Under the pieces are notes generated by a model. That model searched no databases. It was given only the letters and a program-made list of their open reading frames with translations, and was not told where the DNA came from. Position numbers and translations under genes: made by a program. Positions 5,907-9,224 of a stretch of 9,224 nucleotides of DNA are shown here, in pieces. Source of the stretch: an uncultured Rubrobacteraceae bacterium (GTDB lineage Bacteria > Actinomycetota > Rubrobacteria > Rubrobacterales > Rubrobacteraceae); contig CADCUZ010000094.1 in the NCBI GenBank assembly GCA_902806015.1, positions 1-9,224 on the forward strand. The letters run 5' to 3'. The first letter of the stretch is position 1. The number at the start of each line of letters is the position of its first letter.

Positions 5907-6713
5907 ATGAGAGAGAGAATAGAAGCCGCGTTCGACGACAGGGGCCTGCTCGAAGAAGGAGAGTATCGTCGGGCCGTCCTGGAGACGATAGTCGCGCTGG
6001 ACCGGGGTGAGATCAGAGTAGCCGAGAAGTCGAAAGGCGAGTGGAACTCTAACGCCTGGGTGATGAAGGCCATAAACCTGTACTTCACCGTCGCCGGGAT
6101 GGAGACCATCGAGGCCGGCCCGTTCGAGTACCACGACAAGATCCCCACGAAAAAAAACCTCAAGGAGGCGGGCATCCGGGTCGTGCCCCCCGGCGCGGTC
6201 CGCTATGGGGCCTTCGTCGAGAGGGGCGTCGTCGTGATGCCTGGCTACGTGAACATCGGGGCCTACGTGGGTAGCGGCACCATGGTCGACACGTGGGCCA
6301 CGGTCGGCTCCGGCGCCCAGATAGGCAAAAACGTGCACCTCGCCGGCGGGGTCGGCATAGGGGGCGTGTTGGAGCCGCCGGGCGCGATGCCCGTGGTGGT
6401 AGAGGACGACGCCTTTATCGGGTCCCGGTGCGTGGTGGTGGAGGGCGTGCGCGTCGAGGAGGGGGCGGTCCTCGGGGCGAACGTGGTGCTTACGGGGTCC
6501 ACCCGAATCATAGACGTCACCGGCGATGAGGAGGTCGTCCACAAGGGCCGCGTCCCCGCCCGCTCGGTCGTCGTAGCCGGTACCCGCACCCGCCAGTTCC
6601 CCGCCGGCCCCTACGGGGTCCAAACGGCCCTCATCGTCGGCAAGCGCCGCGAGTCCACCGACAGGAAGACCTCCCTCAACGAGGCCCTGCGCGAGTTCGG
6701 GGTCGGCGCTTGA
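5907..6713 (+). CDS. dapD: 2,3,4,5-tetrahydropyridine-2,6-dicarboxylate N-succinyltransferase
   Basis: Transfers succinyl from succinyl-CoA to tetrahydrodipicolinate, giving N-succinyl-2-amino-6-ketopimelate, the first committed step of the succinylase branch. It has 268 residues. The N-terminal helical part (1-90) includes EWNSNAWVMKAINLYF. A left-handed beta helix of hexapeptide repeats follows from about residue 92, with near-identity to the Escherichia coli type in GAYVGSGTMVDTWATVGSGA (118-137) and QIGKNVHLAGGVGIGGVLEP (138-157), and then the C-terminal KTSLNEALR. D128 in MVDTW is the conserved aspartate. The segment FIGSRCVVVEGV differs from the E. coli-type FIGARSEVVEGV as I remember it, so V176 stands where that type has a glutamate. 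This is the short E. coli-type enzyme, not the longer mycobacterial-type DapD. The ATG at 5907 is chosen because the conserved N terminus begins there. Its stop overlaps the dapE start, so the two are translationally coupled. Confidence 0.94.
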   Translation: MRERIEAAFDDRGLLEEGEYRRAVLETIVALDRGEIRVAEKSKGEWNSNAWVMKAINLYFTVAGMETIEAGPFEYHDKIPTKKNLKEAGIRVVPPGAVRYGAFVERGVVVMPGYVNIGAYVGSGTMVDTWATVGSGAQIGKNVHLAGGVGIGGVLEPPGAMPVVVEDDAFIGSRCVVVEGVRVEEGAVLGANVVLTGSTRIIDVTGDEEVVHKGRVPARSVVVAGTRTRQFPAGPYGVQTALIVGKRRESTDRKTSLNEALREFGVGA

Positions 6714-7768
6714 GGAAGCGGCTGCTGGAATACGTTCTCTTTTTCCTGGAACACCCCAGCGTAATCGGCGGGGAGAAGGCTCTCTGCGACGACCTCGAAA
6801 CCCGTATATGCGCCGTCCCGGGCTGGGAGGTACAACGCATCTCCAACAACCTCATGGTGCGCCGCCGTAAGCCGGACAGCTCGCGCCAGAAGGTAGTCTT
6901 CGCCGGACACCTGGACACCGTGCCGCAGCCGGAGGAGGAGATCGGGGTCCGCGTAGAGGGGGACCGGGTTTACGGCCGGGGCGCGTCGGACATGAAGGCC
7001 GGTGACGCGGTGATGCTGGCGCTCCTGGAGAACCTGGATTGGACTGCGGCCCGCTTTGAGCCGATGTTCGTCTTCTACGAGCGGGAGGAGGGGCCTTACG
7101 CCGAGAACGGGCTCGAGGCCGTCTTCGCCGGGGGCCCGTGGGTGCTGGGGGCGGACCTTGCCATAGTGCCTGAGCCGACGGCGGGGGCAATCGAGGTCGG
7201 GTGCTTGGGCACGTCGCAGATCGAAGTGACGTTCAGGGGCCGTTCGTCCCACGCGGCGAGGCCCTGGCAGGGAGAGAACGCGATCACGAAGGCCGGCAGG
7301 TTCCTCGCGGCGCTCCACGAACGGCCCCCCGAAGAGGTGGTCGTGGACGGCCTCCCCTTCTACGAGGTCCTGACGCCGACGACGGCCAGGGGCGGCCGGG
7401 CCAAGAACGTCGTCCCCGACTCGTTCTGGGTCAACGTCAACCACCGCTTCGCCCCCGGCAAGGGCATAGAGGACGTGAGACGGCTCTTCGACGGTCTCCT
7501 GGGCGACGAGGCCACCTACGAGATCCCGGACTTCGCCCCGAGCGGTTCGGTGGACCTCGACAACCCGCTCCTGCGGGAGCTGATCTCGACCGGCCTGGAG
7601 GTCCGCCCCAAACAGGCCTGGACGGACGTCGCCCGCTTCGCCGAGCGCGGGGTCGCCGCCGCTAACTTCGGCCCCGGCCTCCCCTCCCAGGCCCACCAGG
7701 ACGCCGAATACGCCGAGCTTTCGCTCCTCGAAGACTGCTACGGACGCCTGAAGAATTTTATGGGCTAG
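6710..7768 (+). CDS. dapE: Succinyl-diaminopimelate desuccinylase
   Basis: A zinc-dependent M20 family peptidase-like enzyme that hydrolyses N-succinyl-L,L-diaminopimelate to succinate and L,L-diaminopimelate. It has 352 residues, close to the Gram-positive/actinobacterial DapE form. Metal and catalytic residues are all visible: H67 and D69 in GHLDTVP, bridging D94 in ASDMK, the general base E126 and ligand E127 in EREEGP, E155 in VPEPT, and H329 in QAHQDAEY. The dimerisation lid domain lies roughly at 165-280 and begins with GTSQIEVTFRGRSSHAARP. The start is TTG at 6710-6712, which overlaps the dapD TGA by the four bases TTGA. A possible AG-rich site within the end of dapD is weak, so translation probably depends on coupling. 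The TAG at 7766-7768 ends the dap run. Confidence 0.94.
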   Translation: MRKRLLEYVLFFLEHPSVIGGEKALCDDLETRICAVPGWEVQRISNNLMVRRRKPDSSRQKVVFAGHLDTVPQPEEEIGVRVEGDRVYGRGASDMKAGDAVMLALLENLDWTAARFEPMFVFYEREEGPYAENGLEAVFAGGPWVLGADLAIVPEPTAGAIEVGCLGTSQIEVTFRGRSSHAARPWQGENAITKAGRFLAALHERPPEEVVVDGLPFYEVLTPTTARGGRAKNVVPDSFWVNVNHRFAPGKGIEDVRRLFDGLLGDEATYEIPDFAPSGSVDLDNPLLRELISTGLEVRPKQAWTDVARFAERGVAAANFGPGLPSQAHQDAEYAELSLLEDCYGRLKNFMG

Positions 7769-7778
7769 GCCTCGGCCG

Positions 7779-7795
7779 CCCGGCGTTGGGCCGGG
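7779..7795 (+). terminator. GC hairpin, possible dapD-dapE terminator
   Basis: CCCGGC (7779-7784) pairs with GCCGGG (7790-7795) over the loop GTTGG, extendable by one G-T pair, 10 bp after the dapE stop. Only two T residues follow, so it is at best a weak intrinsic terminator. Confidence 0.4.
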
Positions 7796-7849
7796 TTCGG
7801 TCAGCACCCCGATGCGCCGGCCTGTCCGCTGTTGCGCGCTCGGAAAGTC

Positions 7850-7920
7850 CCCTATAGGGCCAAAACTGCTGCCCGCAGGTAGCCATATATTGCCCCAGGG
7901 GAAAGACGACAAAAAGGGGG
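7850..7920 (+). promoter_or_regulatory. Upstream control region of the binding-protein gene
   Basis: In order: the perfect 10-bp palindrome CCCTATAGGG (7850-7859); a small stem GCTGCC-CGCA-GGTAGC (7868-7883, one G-T pair); TATATT (7886-7891) as a likely -10 box without a good -35; a CCCCAGGGG palindrome (7894-7902); and the G run 7916-7920 as ribosome site, 4 bases before the ATG at 7925. Palindromes flanking a -10 box suit repressor control, as expected for a sugar-uptake gene, but no regulator family can be named. Confidence 0.45.
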
Positions 7921-7924
7921 AACC

Positions 7925-9224
7925 ATGCAACGCTCGAAGACGGGCGGTGGTCTTGGCGGGGCGAAGTTCAGCCGCAAGGATTTTCTAGAAGCGGGCGGGG
8001 CGGGGCTCGCGGGGGCCGCGTTGCTGGGGACGGGCGCCCTGGCCGGCTGCGGCGGCTTCGGGAGTGGTAGCAACGAATTCATCTTCTCCTGGGGGCCCGA
8101 CGACACGGGGGTCTTGCCGAAGCTGATCGAAACCTTCAACAAGCAGAGTGGCGGCTTTAAGGTCCGCTACAGGCAGATGCCCTCCGACACCGGCGAGTAC
8201 TTCGACGAGCTCAGGACGCAGTTCCAAGCGGGGCCGGCGACATAGACGTGATCGGCGGCGACGTCATGTGGCCGGTCCAGTTCGCCGGGAACGGGTACAT
8301 CGCCGACCTCCCGGACCGCTTCAAGGACAGCGACGAGTTTCTGCCCGGGCCGATGGAGGCCATAAGGTTTCAGGACGGGATCTACGGCGTTCCCTGGTAC
8401 AACGACGCGGGCCTCCTCTACTACCGTAAGGACCTGCTGGAAAAAGCGAGCTTCTTCGAGCCCCCGAAGACCTGGGACGAGCTCGTCGAGCAGGTAAAAA
8501 AGGCGCAGCGGGACGAAGACGTGCAGTTAGTTCGGGTTCGTCTTCCAAGGGGCGGAGTACGAGGGCGGCGTGTGCAACGGGCTGGAGTACATCTGGACCC
8601 ACGGCGGCGACGGGCTCGACTCGAACGACCCCAGCAAGGTCGTGGTGGAGAGCCCCGAGTGCGTGGCCGGCCACACGACCCAGCGGGCCATGATCGAAGA
8701 CGGCGTCACTACCCGCGCCGTGCTCCAGTACCTCGAGGATGAGTCCCACGGCGCCTTCGTGCGGGGAGACTCGGTCTTTTTGCGCAACTGGCCCTACGTC
8801 TACGCCCTCCTCTCCGACCCAAAAGAGTCCGAGATCAAGCCGGGCCAGGTCGGCGTAACCTCGCTCCCGGTGGGCGGCGGGGAGAGCGCGAGCGCCCTCG
8901 GCGGGCGGAACTTTTTCGTCAACGCGAACTCGGAGAAGCAGGACCAAGCGTGGGAGTTTATCCGGTGGATGACGCAGCCGGAGCAGCCCAAGAAGAACGC
9001 GCCCGAAGGGTCCAGGCTCCCCGTCCGGCGCGAGCTCTACGAGGACGCGGAGATCCTGGACAACGTACCCGTAGCGAAGCTCGGCAAGGAGGTCATCATC
9101 CAGAACTCCCGCCCCCGGCCCCTCTCCCCCGTCTACTCAGACATTTCCCTCGAAATGGCGGAGAAGTTCAGCGCCTCCCTCGCCGACGAGATGTCCCCCG
9201 AAGAGGCCGTCGCCGCGCTCCAAA
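7925..9224 (+). pseudogene. ABC transporter extracellular solute-binding lipoprotein (sugar-type, family 1), two frameshifts; 3' end outside window
   Basis: The product would capture a sugar, probably a di- or oligosaccharide, outside the cell and pass it to MalF/MalG-like permeases; those genes would lie beyond the right edge. The N terminus has a twin-arginine-like SRKDFL (16-21), a Gly/Ala-rich hydrophobic stretch, and the lipobox LAGC with C42 as lipidated cysteine. Family features then follow in two frames: WPVQFAGNGYIADL, GVPWYNDAGLLYYRKDLLEK, PKTWDELVEQV, NGLEYIWTHGGDGL, FLRNWPYVYALL and WEFIRWMTQPEQ. The first frame ends at the TAG 8243-8245. The protein continues one base out of frame from GDIDVIGGD, explained by loss of one G in the run 8230-8233. 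It returns to the first frame at 8531, explained by an AGTT duplication (8525-8532). With both repaired, the frame is open to the window end at about 433 codons, near the usual family length, so little is missing. The specific sugar cannot be told. Confidence 0.85.

Noticed and set aside
7850..7883. Riboswitch or attenuator upstream of the binding protein
   Set aside because: The stems are small and mostly upstream of the likely -10 box, so they would not be transcribed, and no known riboswitch core is visible.

Overview
The window is GC-rich DNA with frequent TTG/GTG starts. It has a Gram-positive-type DapE and a Tat-style lipoprotein signal on a solute-binding protein. Together these suggest an actinobacterium, most likely a deep-branching one such as a Rubrobacter relative. 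That placement is inference from protein flavour, not a database match.

Layout. (1) 1-590: the decayed remnant of a membrane sensor gene on the + strand, readable only by changing frame twice and passing in-frame stops. (2) 591-2138, minus: an intact single-ring AAA ATPase with an N-terminal half of about 240 residues that I do not recognise, apparently expressed from an almost leaderless promoter. (3) 2139-2387: intergenic, with one small hairpin that could end the gene to its right. (4) 2388-2938, minus: a RimJ/RimL-like GNAT acetyltransferase split by a one-base frameshift at a G run. (5) 2986-4245, minus: lysA. (6) 4246-4323: a divergent promoter region with AT-rich islands. (7) 4324-5523, plus: a dapC-type aminotransferase. 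(8) 5524-5906: a 383-bp gap with no convincing gene but two clear hairpins. (9) 5907-6713 dapD and 6710-7768 dapE, plus strand, overlapping by 4 bp. (10) 7769-7924: a regulatory gap. (11) 7925 to the right edge, plus: an ABC transporter sugar-type solute-binding lipoprotein gene broken by two frameshifts, one of them an evident 4-bp tandem duplication.

The coherent core is lysine/meso-diaminopimelate synthesis by the succinylase branch. DapD succinylates tetrahydrodipicolinate, DapC transaminates the product, DapE removes the succinyl group, and LysA, transcribed divergently, decarboxylates meso-DAP to lysine. The genes dapA, dapB and dapF are not in the window. Around this intact core the accessory genes (sensor, acetyltransferase, binding protein) are all damaged. 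Two of the four lesion types sit in G runs and could be sequencing errors; the sensor decay and the 4-bp duplication look like real mutation. I found no tRNA, rRNA, CRISPR array, transposase or clearly new multi-gene system. The least explained items are the N-terminal domain of the AAA ATPase and the hairpin-bearing gap between dapC and dapD.
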